Origin: Bifidobacterium sp. ESL0704
GTDB lineage: Bacteria; Actinomycetota; Actinomycetes; Actinomycetales; Bifidobacteriaceae
NCBI RefSeq assembly: GCF_029392075.1
Contig: NZ_CP113929.1
Coordinates: 992,001 to 1,056,000 of the forward strand
Reading direction: 5' to 3'
Length of the DNA: 64,000 nucleotides
This document shows, in pieces, positions 18,489-29,665 of this stretch. How positions within the stretch are numbered: the stretch's first letter is position 1; the number at the start of each line of letters is the position of its first letter. Position numbers and translations under genes: made by a program. The notes under the pieces were generated by a model. It was given only the letters and a program-made list of their open reading frames with translations. It was not told the origin of the DNA and did not search any database.

Positions 18489-20957
18489 TCAGACCACGGT
18501 AAGCGTGATGACGGTGGGGCCGCCGTCATTGCCCCGCACGCGAACCTGCGCTCCGGGGTCGGGCGATTGGAAACGGACCTGATGGGTGAGGTCTCCCAAC
18601 GGCGCGGAGATCTTGACCTTCAGCCCCAAGGCCTCCAACGTCTTCTGGGCGTCGTTTTCGTTCTTGCCGCGCACGTCGGGAATGGTCACCGTCTCCGGCC
18701 CCTTGGAAACCACGACATCGACCTTGTCGCCCCAATGCAGCTGCGTGCCGGCCTTGATCGATGTGGAGACGATGGAGCCGGCCGGTACCGTATCGTCGAA
18801 CGCTTCGGTGTAGCTCGGTTTGAGTTTCGCATCGTCGAACGCAGCCTGGGCGTCGTCCTTCGTTCGACCCGTCACGTCGGGCATGCTCACCGGCATCGGT
18901 CCTTTGGAGAGGACCAGTGTCACCTTGCGGTTGTGCGCGATCGTCGTTCCGGGCTTGGGAGAGATGGATTTTGCGGCTCCCAGGGGAAGGTCTTCGGAGT
19001 ATTCGTCCTTGCTTTCCTCGTGAACGATGTTCGTGAAACCGGCTTGGGAGAGGGTCTCCATGGGCTTTGCCCCGGCAGCGCTGGTCGGGTCGAGGATGTC
19101 TTTGGGGATGGTGACGTGCCGCACGCCTTTGGAGACGACGACCTTGAGTCTTGCGTTGGTGCGCTTGCTCACATGTTCTCCCACATTTCCGGGATCGGTG
19201 GAGATGACTTCGCCTTTGGCCACGGTATCGCTGAATTGTTCGGAAACCTCATAGGGGATGCCGGCCACCTTGAGGGTGCTCTCGTACGGTTTCCATTCGA
19301 CATCGGTGATACGGCATACGCTGTTCCTGCTGCAGCTCAGGCCCTCGGGCTTGGGCACGCTGTAATAGCTTCCGGGGCCGAGGAAATACCACCATGCCAC
19401 GCCGGCGGCGGCGAGTATCGCCAAAAGTGTCAGGATGATGGTCGTGACGATGACCGGCTTGCGAAGGCGCGGACGTTTTTGCGGCGTCGTCTTGGTCGTT
19501 GGACTGTCGCCGGGTGCATCCATCAGACCGATGGTCACGGTCGGATGGTTCGCCGCAGCCGTTCCGTCGTTGGCCAGGGTCCGTCCATCGATGGCCTGCG
19601 TGGCGGCGTTGGGCGAAGAGCGGCGTTCATCCATGCCCGGTGGCAGCGTCTGAGTCGCGATGAATGTCGATGAATCGGCAGGGGAGACGGGGTTCGCCGA
19701 AGAGTCCGGGGCCATGAAGATGCCGGAGGCCCCGGAAGCATCGGAAGATCCGTACCCTGTCGACGATGCCGGAACAGGCTCCGTTTGCCCGGATACAGGA
19801 GGCACGGCGTTTGTCGCGCCTGTAGCGTTTGGTGGCGCAGGCGCTTCGGTGCGCCCCATGGCGGCTTGCTTGGCCGAGCCTGTCTCGAATGCCGCAGAAC
19901 CATTGCGATTCCAGGCGTTTGTCGAGTCATCGTCGCAAAGCGCGGGTGAATCGGCATCGCCGGCATCGTTGTGGGCAAGAGGAGAAGATGCGGCGGCGCC
20001 GGGCGTCAGAGGCGCAGCGGTGCCGACCAGTGGGGAAGAGCCTCCTTGCATGGCGGTGTTCGCGTTCTCGCGGCGAGGATTATAGCGGTATTGCCAGCCG
20101 TCGACGCCGATATGCGAGCTCAGCGTCCTGAGCTCCTGCAACGCGGCCGAGGCGTCCGCAGGGCGGCTTTCGACCGCCCGGGCCGTCAGATGGCTTACAA
20201 AAGTCGAGATCGAGGGATCGATGCCTTGACAGACTGTCTCAAGCGCCGGCACGTCTTCATGAACATGCTTGAAGACCATCGTCACCGGGTTGTCGGAGGT
20301 GAAGGGCACTTGCCCGGCGAGCATTTCCCAGGCCATGATGCCTACGGAATAGAGGTCGCCTTGCGGGGTGGCGAGATTGTTTTCGATCATTTCGGGAGCC
20401 AGATAGGCCGCCGTTCCCAAAAGCATGCCGGTGGTCGAAAGCGTCGCCTCGCTCATCGCCTTGGCCAGCCCGAAATCGGTGATCTGCACGCGGCCGCGGT
20501 CGTTCAACAGGATGTTTTCAGGTTTGATGTCGCGGTGGACCACGCCGGCCCGATGTGCGCTCGCCAGCCCGTCGAGCGTCTGGGAGATGATACGCACCGT
20601 CTCATGGACGCTGAAGGTGCCGCGTTCGTTCATCTCGTGGCGCAGATTGACGCCATGCACGTATTCCATCACCAGGTAGTCGCGTCCGCCGGCCGTACCG
20701 GAATCGTAGACCTGCACGATATGCGGGTTACTGATGGCGGCGGCGCTGCGTGCCTCGCGGTGGAACCGGGCGACGAACTGGTCGCGGTGCGGTCCCTGAG
20801 CCAGCTGCGTGTGCATCACCTTGATGGCCACGATGCGTTCGAGCCGTTCGTCGCGGGCCTTGTAGACCGTAGCCATGCCGCCATCCGCAATCGGCCCCAA
20901 GACGCGGTAACGCCCGTCGATCAGTGGGGTTTGCGGCTGCGTTTCGGCTTCGCTCAT
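18489..20957 (-). CDS. PASTA-domain Ser/Thr protein kinase (PknB-like)
   Basis: An 822-residue membrane kinase. The N-terminal kinase domain (about 15-275) has GPIADGGMATVY, the lysine in VAIKVMH, the loop HRDIKPENILL, DFGLAK and a following APE. A Ser/Ala-rich linker leads to one membrane helix (about 510-530: VIVTTIILTLLAILAAAGVAWWYFL), then four extracellular PASTA repeats ending in motifs such as VVVSKG. Such kinases sense peptidoglycan fragments and control cell wall synthesis and division. The ATG at 20957 is preferred over a frame extension to 21017. The next gene on this strand upstream makes polyprenyl diphosphate. Confidence 0.93.
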   Translation of the reverse strand: MSEAETQPQTPLIDGRYRVLGPIADGGMATVYKARDERLERIVAIKVMHTQLAQGPHRDQFVARFHREARSAAAISNPHIVQVYDSGTAGGRDYLVMEYVHGVNLRHEMNERGTFSVHETVRIISQTLDGLASAHRAGVVHRDIKPENILLNDRGRVQITDFGLAKAMSEATLSTTGMLLGTAAYLAPEMIENNLATPQGDLYSVGIMAWEMLAGQVPFTSDNPVTMVFKHVHEDVPALETVCQGIDPSISTFVSHLTARAVESRPADASAALQELRTLSSHIGVDGWQYRYNPRRENANTAMQGGSSPLVGTAAPLTPGAAASSPLAHNDAGDADSPALCDDDSTNAWNRNGSAAFETGSAKQAAMGRTEAPAPPNATGATNAVPPVSGQTEPVPASSTGYGSSDASGASGIFMAPDSSANPVSPADSSTFIATQTLPPGMDERRSSPNAATQAIDGRTLANDGTAAANHPTVTIGLMDAPGDSPTTKTTPQKRPRLRKPVIVTTIILTLLAILAAAGVAWWYFLGPGSYYSVPKPEGLSCSRNSVCRITDVEWKPYESTLKVAGIPYEVSEQFSDTVAKGEVISTDPGNVGEHVSKRTNARLKVVVSKGVRHVTIPKDILDPTSAAGAKPMETLSQAGFTNIVHEESKDEYSEDLPLGAAKSISPKPGTTIAHNRKVTLVLSKGPMPVSMPDVTGRTKDDAQAAFDDAKLKPSYTEAFDDTVPAGSIVSTSIKAGTQLHWGDKVDVVVSKGPETVTIPDVRGKNENDAQKTLEALGLKVKISAPLGDLTHQVRFQSPDPGAQVRVRGNDGGPTVITLTVV

Positions 20958-21057
20958 GACTTGGTTGTGTTCCTTGGCTACTGGTGGGTACGAATGTCTC
21001 AATATTACATGCCACAAGGTACGTCAGGGATTCGGCATGCGTTGGACTTGGAATCGG

Positions 21058-22230
21058 TTACCTCAGCTCGTCGTCAATGAAGCGCGCACAGCAATCGGTC
21101 AGCGCCGCCTGACCCTTGGAGGATATATCGATTTTGCCGATCGCGCATTGTGTCTGCTGCCATAGATCACGGATACGTTTGCGCGAGATATCGACAGCTC
21201 CGCTCGAGGCAAAGAGGCCAAGCACGTTTTGTACTTCGGCGTCGCTTCGCGTGGATTGCCGATAGATCCTGATCAACGTGTTACGATTCGTCTCGTCGAC
21301 TGATTGCAGGGCATCGGCCAGCAAGACGGTGTGCTTGCCTTCACGGATATCGCCGCCGACCGGTTTGCCGGTGGATTTGGACGTTCCGATCACATCGAGC
21401 AGGTCATCGGCCAGCTGGAACGCCACGCCCAGAGGCAGCCCGATGTCGTGTGCGGTTCGATGGGCGGTTTGCGGGGGCATGCCCGCTGCGCATAAGCCGA
21501 GTTCGAGAGGGGCGATGGTGGTATAGCTTGCCGTTTTCCATGCAAAGACGTTGAGTGAGGCTGCGATCAGTTCGTTTGACCGCTCCAGGCTGATGGTCTC
21601 GGCGCCGAGATCCAGAGTCTGGCCGATTTCCACGGCCCGTTGCATTTGGAAAAAAGTATGCAGGTTGATTTCGGAATGCTGCAATTCCGGGCATTCCAGG
21701 GCCTTCAAGGCGATGTCGGCCGAGGCTGTGGCGAGCATGTTGCCCAGCATCAGGGCCAGCCCGGTCCCGAAATTGTCCGGTGCGTTCTTCCTTGACAAAG
21801 CGACATGGGCGCTGGCGCGGCCTCGCCGTCGCGGCGAGTCGTCGATGATGTCATCGTGAATCAAGGCGCTGGTCTGGTAGATCTCGATGGCACAGGCGAG
21901 ATCAAGCATGGCTTGAGGGATGGCGTCGACGGTCTCGCCGTCATTCACACCGAAAGGGCCTGCAGCGTGTTCCTGCACCTTCGCCCGGCAATCCGGATCC
22001 TGCCTGTTCTCGGACGGGTCGTCGGCGCGGTACGCATGGAATGCCGCCAGGGCGAGGAGCGCGCGGAGCCGTTTTCCCCCGGCATTGGCCTTCAACCCCT
22101 CGTCGAAGACCGCGTTCAAGGACGGCTGCAGGTCCACCTGTACCGCATTGCGGCCATTGTCGTGCATCCAGTCCTGGCACAGTTCGGCGATACGTCGGTC
22201 GATGACACGGTTGTCCACACTTATTTGCAT
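21058..22230 (-). CDS. Trans-type polyprenyl diphosphate synthase (GGPP or longer)
   Basis: About 390 residues. Both aspartate-rich motifs of all-trans prenyltransferases are present: HDDIIDDSPRRRG near 128-140 and QLADDLLD near 270-277. The residues four and five before the first motif are Ala and Ser rather than aromatic, which fits a long product (C20 or more) rather than farnesyl diphosphate. The likely role is quinone or carrier isoprenoid supply; the product is inferred. The start is unclear: ATG 22230 fits the conserved region, while ATG 22251 lies in the same frame. Confidence 0.9.
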   Translation of the reverse strand: MQISVDNRVIDRRIAELCQDWMHDNGRNAVQVDLQPSLNAVFDEGLKANAGGKRLRALLALAAFHAYRADDPSENRQDPDCRAKVQEHAAGPFGVNDGETVDAIPQAMLDLACAIEIYQTSALIHDDIIDDSPRRRGRASAHVALSRKNAPDNFGTGLALMLGNMLATASADIALKALECPELQHSEINLHTFFQMQRAVEIGQTLDLGAETISLERSNELIAASLNVFAWKTASYTTIAPLELGLCAAGMPPQTAHRTAHDIGLPLGVAFQLADDLLDVIGTSKSTGKPVGGDIREGKHTVLLADALQSVDETNRNTLIRIYRQSTRSDAEVQNVLGLFASSGAVDISRKRIRDLWQQTQCAIGKIDISSKGQAALTDCCARFIDDELR

Positions 22231-22443
22231 AAGACCCAAGATTATCCACATCAGCCTACTTGGTTATTCACATCGTGCTATAAGCCCAAGAAACGGCGGA
22301 TTTTCAAGGCTTATGAGCATTCGACCACAGGAGGCAAAAACGACACGGAAAACAGGCGGAGTGTGCCATAGTGAATCGAACAGGATGGTTGATGCCTGTA
22401 GCGGCACAGTGCCGTAAGGGCAGCAGAAACGAAAGGAGCAACC

Positions 22444-23391
22444 ATGACAAAGCAAACAGCAATCCACGCAAGAGGTTGTACGCCACGGCGTCGCCCGACG
22501 GCAAGGCCAGAGGATGCGCGACCCCGCCGTACGGCGGACGAGGGCAGGCAATCCAGAGCGCCGTTCGATGACCCTGCTTTCGCCGGTAGGCGCGGGAACC
22601 GATCCCGGAACCCCTTGACGTCCGATGTGTCGATGGATAGCTCGGAAGCGAACCATAGCGGAGAACAGACACAACGTCCTCGCGTCGAGCGTTTTGAGGG
22701 TGGGGCCGACCATGACGCGGCGGACCGTCCCATCTTCGATGAGGCGATCGCGCAACAGCTTGAGGATTCGATCGCAGATTCGATCGAGGATTCGCAAGAA
22801 GCGATTCGTGATGAGCAATTGGAGGCATTGGCGAGACACTTGCAAGAGTGCAAGATGGAGAAGGGAATCGCCAAAGCGTGCCGCGATTGGCTTGATGCCC
22901 CGTTCTGCGAATGGAACGACAACCTGTGCAATCATCGTCATCGTATGTCAAAGCCCAATGCCACTGCCATCTGTGTGGCGATGGCGGATATGCTTTCCCC
23001 TCGTGATGCTCTGATCATGTCATTGGTGGGCGCGACGAATGCGAAGGTCGGTGTCGAGGCAATGCTCGACTTGGCGGCGGAACCCCATGATCCGGCCAAC
23101 GTCATCCGTCTTTACCGACTGCTGGATGCGGCTTTCAACGATGCCGACGCTTCGCCCGATCTCGAACGTTGCACGTGCGGGATAGACATGCTTGCCGACA
23201 TGGCCGCAATGGTCTGCGGACGTTTCGAAGTCCAGCCGTTGACCGTGGCCGCATACGGGTCATGGTGGGTGGGCGGCGGCGATGCGCTGGATTACGCGCG
23301 TCAGGCGCTTTGCCTGGATGGGCAATGCACGCTTGCACGTATTATCTGCTCTGCAATCAGTCAGGGGTTGTGTCCCGCCTGGCGTATGTAA
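22444..23391 (+). CDS. DUF4192 domain protein
   Basis: A 315-residue protein whose C-terminus has the DUF4192 pattern: AAYGSWWVGGGDALDYARQAL near 267-287, then CTLARIICSAISQGLCPAW. The DUF4192 part probably covers residues 150-313. The first 110 residues are Arg/Ser/Asp-rich and poorly conserved. The family is actinobacterial and of unknown function. GAAAGGAGC lies before the ATG. It points towards the sigma factor gene but is separated by 220 bases. Confidence 0.85.
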   Translation: MTKQTAIHARGCTPRRRPTARPEDARPRRTADEGRQSRAPFDDPAFAGRRGNRSRNPLTSDVSMDSSEANHSGEQTQRPRVERFEGGADHDAADRPIFDEAIAQQLEDSIADSIEDSQEAIRDEQLEALARHLQECKMEKGIAKACRDWLDAPFCEWNDNLCNHRHRMSKPNATAICVAMADMLSPRDALIMSLVGATNAKVGVEAMLDLAAEPHDPANVIRLYRLLDAAFNDADASPDLERCTCGIDMLADMAAMVCGRFEVQPLTVAAYGSWWVGGGDALDYARQALCLDGQCTLARIICSAISQGLCPAWRM

Positions 23392-23451
23392 AATATCGCA
23401 AAGGCGTTTCTGGCCTTGACCAGAGGGAAACCGCGGCCGAAAGGAAGGCGC

Positions 23452-23502
23452 ATGGGCATTTTCGCATTGTTTGACGAAGCCATCGCCCGTCAACGGGAAT
23501 AA
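23452..23502 (+). CDS. Possible 16-codon small ORF before the sigma factor
   Basis: ATG with GAAAGGAAG at seven bases, coding MGIFALFDEAIARQRE and ending TAA at 23500-23502. It ends 17 bases before the -35 box of the sigma factor promoter, so it belongs to an upstream transcript, perhaps that of the DUF4192 gene. There is no homology evidence; support is the ribosome binding site only. Confidence 0.35.
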   Translation: MGIFALFDEAIARQRE

Positions 23503-23519
23503 TCGTCCTTGTTTGATGG

Positions 23520-23548
23520 TTGACTCTTATAGTTACTGGTTTTGTAAT
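23520..23548 (+). promoter_or_regulatory. Sigma-70 type promoter of the primary sigma factor gene
   Basis: TTGACT at 23520-23525 and TGTAAT at 23543-23548 with a 17-base spacer. The start codon is 63 bases downstream. Confidence 0.7.
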
Positions 23549-23611
23549 GTAGTGGTTTCGCGTCTTGTAGAGGCGTGGGCATAATTATCATTCACTTTTA
23601 GGAGGGTACGT

Positions 23612-25033
<1,422 letters not shown>

Positions 25034-25047
25034 TCATAGGCTCTTCG

Positions 25048-25072
25048 CCCGCCGCTTTGCGCGGCGGGTTTT
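25048..25072 (+). terminator. Terminator of the sigma factor gene
   Basis: CCCGCCGC at 25048-25055 and GCGGCGGG at 25061-25068 form a perfect 8-bp GC stem followed by TTTTGC. Confidence 0.9.
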
Positions 25073-25293
25073 GCATATCCGACAGGATTCCACGTTCGGA
25101 GGATTGGTTGTACGGCAGAGGATTGGCTGTCGGATCTGTTTCGATATGAAGCCGGTTGATACGATGGAAATCGTCGACCGTATTGTTTTAGAGACCATGC
25201 TGTAGCGTGTACCGCTTTGGCGAGGCTGTTGGGTATGGTGATAATTCGTGGCTCAACGCCGAATCTCTTTTGTTAAGGTAGGTATGAAAGCGA

Positions 25294-27765
25294 ATGGTTG
25301 AGGAATACAGTGCCAAGGACCTGTCCGTACTGGAAGGACTTGATGCCGTACGCAAGCGCCCGGGCATGTATATCGGCACCACCGATAGCCAGGGGCTCAT
25401 GCACTGCCTGTGGGAGATCATCGACAATTCCGTCGACGAGGCGCTCGCCGGTGCCTGCAACAAGATCGTGGTCACCCTGCATACCGACGGTTCCATCGAA
25501 GTGGCCGACAACGGCCGTGGCATCCCGGTGGATGTGGAGAAGAAGACCAAGCTCACCGGTGTCGAGGTCGTGCTGACCAAACTGCACGCCGGCGCGAAAT
25601 TCGGCAATTCCTCCTACGGAGCTTCCGGCGGTCTGCACGGTGTCGGTTCCTCGGTGGTCAACGCGCTGAGCTCGCGTCTTGACGTCGAGGTCGACCGCAA
25701 CGGCAAAACCTACCATATGGCCTTCCATCAAGGGCATCCGGGTGTCTACGACGATCCGGACACACAGCATCGTTCTCCGGACAACAAGTTCAAGAAGACT
25801 CGGAAGAACAAGCCCACCGAACTTGAGGTCATCGGCAAGGTGACGCCAAAGACCACCGGCACCCGCATCCGCTATTGGGCCGATCCGGAGATTTTCAACG
25901 ACACCGCGCATTTCAGCTATGAGCAGCTCATCGATCGAGTACGGCAGACCAGCTTCCTGGTTCCGGGCCTGAAGATCATCGTCATTGACGAGAACATCCC
26001 GGAAACCGGCGACGCAGCCGTGGATGATATGTTCGAAGTGGACGGACCCCAAAAATCCGGGGATATGCGCTCTGATTCGGATACGGATTCGGATACGGCA
26101 AGCGTTGGGCAGACGCCCACGTTGGCGGCGGCATTCGACGGCAACGAAGGTGATCCTGCGCCGAAGACTCAGCAGGGCGAAGATGGCCAGAGTGATATGG
26201 CGGCGGATGGGGAATCGTCATCCGGTAGCACCGAGGAATCCACGTCAGACAATGCCGGGCAAGCCGATTCCGCAGCTCGGATGTCGGCCGATGATACGCA
26301 ATCGAAGGCAGGCGGGTCCCGGGATGGCGGCAACGCGTCGCTGAACGTGGAAACCGACGGCCATCCCGCTCATGCTCACAAGCGTGTCGAGGAATTCCTG
26401 CATACCGGAGGCGTGAAGGACTTCGTCGACTTCCTTTCGCAAGGTGAGCCCGTTTCGACGGTGTGGAATATAGCCGGCGATGCCACCTATACCGAAGAGA
26501 CGCAGGCGGTGGACGACAACGGCGACCTGCACGCCGAAAAGATCAAACGAGACTGCTCGGTCAACATCGCCCTGCGCTGGGTCAACGGCTACGACACGAC
26601 CATCCGCAGTTTCGTCAACGTGGTGGAGACCCCCGGCGGCGGCATGCACGTCGACGGGTTCCTGCAATCGATCACCAAGCAGGTGCGCAAGGCCGTCGAG
26701 GCCAACGCCCGCAAGCTCAAGGTCAATCTGAAGGATTCCAAGAGCAAGGTCGAGCGCGACGACATCCTCGCCGGTCTCGTGGCCGTGGTCACCGTACGCA
26801 TCGCCGAACCGCAGTTCCAAGGCCAGACCAAGGACGTGCTCGGTACGGCTCCGGTGCGTCCGATCGTCTCGAAGATGACCGACAAGCAATTCGGCGAGAT
26901 GATCAACGGGTCGCGCCGCGGCTTCAAGGAGCAGTCCGGGCGGGTCTTGGAAAAGATCGTCGGCGAGATGCACGCCCGCATCCAGGCACGCAAGACCAAG
27001 GAGGTCACCCGCCGCAAGAACGCGCTCGAATCCGCCTCCATGCCGGCCAAGCTTTCCGACTGCCAGCCGGGCAACGACGATGTGGCCGAACTGTTCATCG
27101 TCGAGGGCGATTCCGCTCTGGGAACGGCCAAGGCGGCCCGAAACTCCGGTTTCCAGGCGTTGCTGCCGATCCGTGGCAAGATCCTCAACGTACAAAAAGC
27201 CAGCATGACCCAGATCCTGGCCAACAAGGAATGCTCGGCGATCATCCAGGTCATCGGTGCGGGGAGCGGCGCCAACTTCGACGTCACCCAGACCCGCTAC
27301 AACAAGGTCATCATGATGACCGATGCGGATGTCGACGGCGCCCACATCCGCATTCTGCTACTGACGCTCTTCTACCGATTCATGCGACCGCTCATCACTC
27401 ACGGCCATGTCTACGCCGCCGTTCCGCCGCTGCACCGCATCGCGCTGGCCGGCAAGCACAAGGGCGAGTTCATCTACACCTATTCCGACGACGAACTGGC
27501 CGGCAAGCTCGCCGAGCTCGACAAGCAGGGCATCGCCTATAACCCCGATGTGCAGCGTTACAAGGGCCTGGGCGAGATGGACGCCGACCAGCTGGCCGAC
27601 ACCACCATGGACCCGCGCAGCCGGATGCTGCGCCGCATCTCCATAGAGGAGGCCGAGGATGCCAGTAGCATATTCACCCTGCTGATGGGCGACGAGGTGC
27701 CTCCGCGCCGTCAGTTCATCGTCGACAACGCCGACGATTTCGACCGCACCAAGATCGACACCTGA
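25294..27765 (+). CDS. parE: DNA topoisomerase IV subunit B (ParE)
   Basis: An 823-residue type IIA topoisomerase ATPase subunit. The GHKL ATP site is marked by LWEIIDNSVDEALAG near 42-56, a DNGRGIPVD loop and GGLHGVGSSVVNALS. The TOPRIM domain has EGDSALG near 604 and the metal-binding DADVDGAHI near 675. The ending VPPRRQFIVDNADDFDR is ParE-like. Its partner is parC at 40856. ParE is preferred over GyrB because of the neighbouring sigma factor and parC. An acidic, Ser/Asp-rich insertion of about 110 residues (about 250-358) lies where relatives have a short loop. No strong Shine-Dalgarno sequence is seen. Confidence 0.93.
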   Translation: MVEEYSAKDLSVLEGLDAVRKRPGMYIGTTDSQGLMHCLWEIIDNSVDEALAGACNKIVVTLHTDGSIEVADNGRGIPVDVEKKTKLTGVEVVLTKLHAGAKFGNSSYGASGGLHGVGSSVVNALSSRLDVEVDRNGKTYHMAFHQGHPGVYDDPDTQHRSPDNKFKKTRKNKPTELEVIGKVTPKTTGTRIRYWADPEIFNDTAHFSYEQLIDRVRQTSFLVPGLKIIVIDENIPETGDAAVDDMFEVDGPQKSGDMRSDSDTDSDTASVGQTPTLAAAFDGNEGDPAPKTQQGEDGQSDMAADGESSSGSTEESTSDNAGQADSAARMSADDTQSKAGGSRDGGNASLNVETDGHPAHAHKRVEEFLHTGGVKDFVDFLSQGEPVSTVWNIAGDATYTEETQAVDDNGDLHAEKIKRDCSVNIALRWVNGYDTTIRSFVNVVETPGGGMHVDGFLQSITKQVRKAVEANARKLKVNLKDSKSKVERDDILAGLVAVVTVRIAEPQFQGQTKDVLGTAPVRPIVSKMTDKQFGEMINGSRRGFKEQSGRVLEKIVGEMHARIQARKTKEVTRRKNALESASMPAKLSDCQPGNDDVAELFIVEGDSALGTAKAARNSGFQALLPIRGKILNVQKASMTQILANKECSAIIQVIGAGSGANFDVTQTRYNKVIMMTDADVDGAHIRILLLTLFYRFMRPLITHGHVYAAVPPLHRIALAGKHKGEFIYTYSDDELAGKLAELDKQGIAYNPDVQRYKGLGEMDADQLADTTMDPRSRMLRRISIEEAEDASSIFTLLMGDEVPPRRQFIVDNADDFDRTKIDT

Positions 27766-27785
27766 TAGCGATTGCAACAATTACT

Positions 27786-27825
27786 TTGCCCGTATCGGAA
27801 TCATTGCGATATGGGCAAGTCTTGT
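27786..27825 (+). terminator. Terminator after parE
   Basis: TTGCCCGTATCG at 27786-27797 pairs with CGATATGGGCAA at 27807-27818 with one G-T pair. The downstream U-tract is short. Confidence 0.65.
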
Positions 27826-28030
27826 ATAGTTGTTGAAGCTTGTCAGGACAGACCGGGTCGGTTGATGAGGCTCGAAGCAATTTGATATTCCGGCGTTGTA
27901 TGTCATGAGACGAATGCGTTTCGTTCCTGTATTCCCGTTCTCACGGTATGAGAGAATGAAAACGTTGTCTTGGATTCGGTTGCCGGAGCAGCAAAATCTG
28001 GAACCGGCGTCATGGTCTGAAGGAGTCATC

Positions 28031-29278
28031 GTGACCAATCTGTTGTTGGCCGTCATCTATCTGGCGTTCATTTCGCTGGGTCTGCCGGATTCCCTGCTGG
28101 GTGCCGCCTGGCCGAGCATGCGCCCGACGATGGGTGTGCCGCTTTCCTGGGTCGGCGGCATCTCGATGATCATTTCGGCCGGTACCATCGTCTCAGCGCT
28201 GCTTTCCGACCGTCTGACGCTACGATTCGGCACCGGCAAGCTCACCGCCGTCTCCGTGGGGCTCACCGCCGTGGCTCTCTTCGGCTTTTCGGTCGCACCC
28301 AACTACTGGATGCTTGCGTTGATCGCGATTCCCTACGGCCTCGGTGCCGGCGGGGTCGATGCGGCGCTCAACAACTATGTCGCCATCCACTACGCGAGCC
28401 GTCACATGAGCTGGTTGCACTGCATGTGGGGTATCGGCGCCTCCGTCGGTCCCTACATCATGGGATTCGCGCTCTCCAATGGTCAGGGCTGGCCGTGGGG
28501 CTATCGTTACATCTCGATCATTCAGATTGCGCTGACCGTGATCATTGTGTTCTCCCTGCCGTTGTGGAAAGGCCGCAACGACGTTGTGCTGGCAACCAGC
28601 TGTGAAGGCCGCGAGGGCGATGCACCTGCGAACAAGGTTGAGGGCGTCTCTGAAACCGAAAACGCAGCAGAAAGCAAACCCGTCAAACCGTTGGGTGTGC
28701 GTGGGGTACTTGCCATCCGTGGCGCCAAAGAGATCCTCGTCATGTTCTTCTGCTACTGCGCCATCGAGACCACCGCAGGGCTCTGGGCTTCAAGCTACAT
28801 GGTCGGTCACGACCGCATCGGCAAGGTCACCGCCGCGTCTCTGGCAAGCCTGTTCTATCTCGGCATCACTGCAGGACGTGCGTTGAGCGGGTTCATGACC
28901 ATGAGATTCGACGATCCCACGATGATTCGCATCGGACAGGTGGTTCTTGGCTTGGGGCTGATCGTCATGTTGCTGCCGTTGCCGGCTCATGTCGCCACTA
29001 TCGCAGGTCTGGTGCTGGTCGGATTGGGTTGCGCGCCGATCTATCCGTGCGTCATCCACTCCACGCCTTCGTATTTTGGCACCGAGCGCTCGCAGGCGAT
29101 TGTAGGGGTGCAGATGGCGTGCGCCTACACGGGCTCGCTGGTGATGCCTCCGGTGTTCGGCCTGATCGCCCAGCACGTCTCGGTGGCGCTCTATCCCTGG
29201 TACCTGCTGGTGCTGTTGGCGCTGATGATCGTGATGCATGAGATGTTGCGGCGCAAGGTGGCTGGTCGGGTCGGCTGA
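28031..29278 (+). CDS. MFS transporter
   Basis: About 415 residues with 12 hydrophobic segments and a charged central loop (about 190-220), typical of the major facilitator superfamily. The LPDSLLGAAWPSM opening and the GLGAGGVDAALNNYVA segment near 105-120 resemble sugar/fucose-permease-like members, but the substrate is unknown. The GTG start at 28031 has AGGAG five bases before it; the frame extends upstream without such a signal. By position it is the middle gene of the block whose ends are duplicated in the following scar. Confidence 0.88.
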   Translation: MTNLLLAVIYLAFISLGLPDSLLGAAWPSMRPTMGVPLSWVGGISMIISAGTIVSALLSDRLTLRFGTGKLTAVSVGLTAVALFGFSVAPNYWMLALIAIPYGLGAGGVDAALNNYVAIHYASRHMSWLHCMWGIGASVGPYIMGFALSNGQGWPWGYRYISIIQIALTVIIVFSLPLWKGRNDVVLATSCEGREGDAPANKVEGVSETENAAESKPVKPLGVRGVLAIRGAKEILVMFFCYCAIETTAGLWASSYMVGHDRIGKVTAASLASLFYLGITAGRALSGFMTMRFDDPTMIRIGQVVLGLGLIVMLLPLPAHVATIAGLVLVGLGCAPIYPCVIHSTPSYFGTERSQAIVGVQMACAYTGSLVMPPVFGLIAQHVSVALYPWYLLVLLALMIVMHEMLRRKVAGRVG

Positions 29279-29300
29279 TTCCATTGTGGTTTGTCTGAGT

Positions 29301-29516
29301 GTGTCGATGTCAAGGGTGAAGGCATGTTCGACGAGCCCACTTGGCAAGCCGCTTGATTGCGGATTGTTTGGATGCGTTGACGTCGAAGGTATCTTGGGCG
29401 GGTCCGCCTGGCAAAATTGCCTGGCTATGGATTGCTTGGTGGCATCGACATTGAGGGTGAAGGAATCTGGACGAGTCCACCTGACAAATCCGGCTGATTA
29501 CGGGTTGCTTGGTTGA
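29301..29516. repeat. Three degenerate tandem repeats of about 70 bp
   Basis: Units begin near 29301, 29373 and 29442 and share the order TCGA(C/T)(A/G)T..GAAGG, (C/G)(A/G)(A/G)GTCC(A/G)CCTG-like, and GATT(A/G)CGG(A/G)TTG(T/C)TTGG. Identity between units is moderate, so this is an old duplication. It lies between the MFS gene and the broken lhr copy. Confidence 0.7.
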
Positions 29517-29665
29517 GCGGTCTGAGATTGGTGTCACCTGTATGGAAGTTGTTGAAAGCAAGCTGTGAGGCGGCTGGAATGGCATGTCTTAAGTCATAAA
29601 GATGCTAGGAAACGGTCAGGTTCGCAGACGGATCAACGTCCTGAGGAGTTGCCATAATCGAACAT

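Noticed and set aside
18567..19673. 368-codon plus-strand ORF opposite the kinase
   Set aside because: Shadow of the PASTA region; no ribosome binding site or domain.
27772..27788. IS30-end-like ATTGCAACA after parE
   Set aside because: Only nine bases match the IS end and no element follows; could be chance.
29238..29516. 92-codon plus-strand ORF over the 70-bp repeats
   Set aside because: Overlaps the end of the MFS gene and follows repeat DNA; no start signal.
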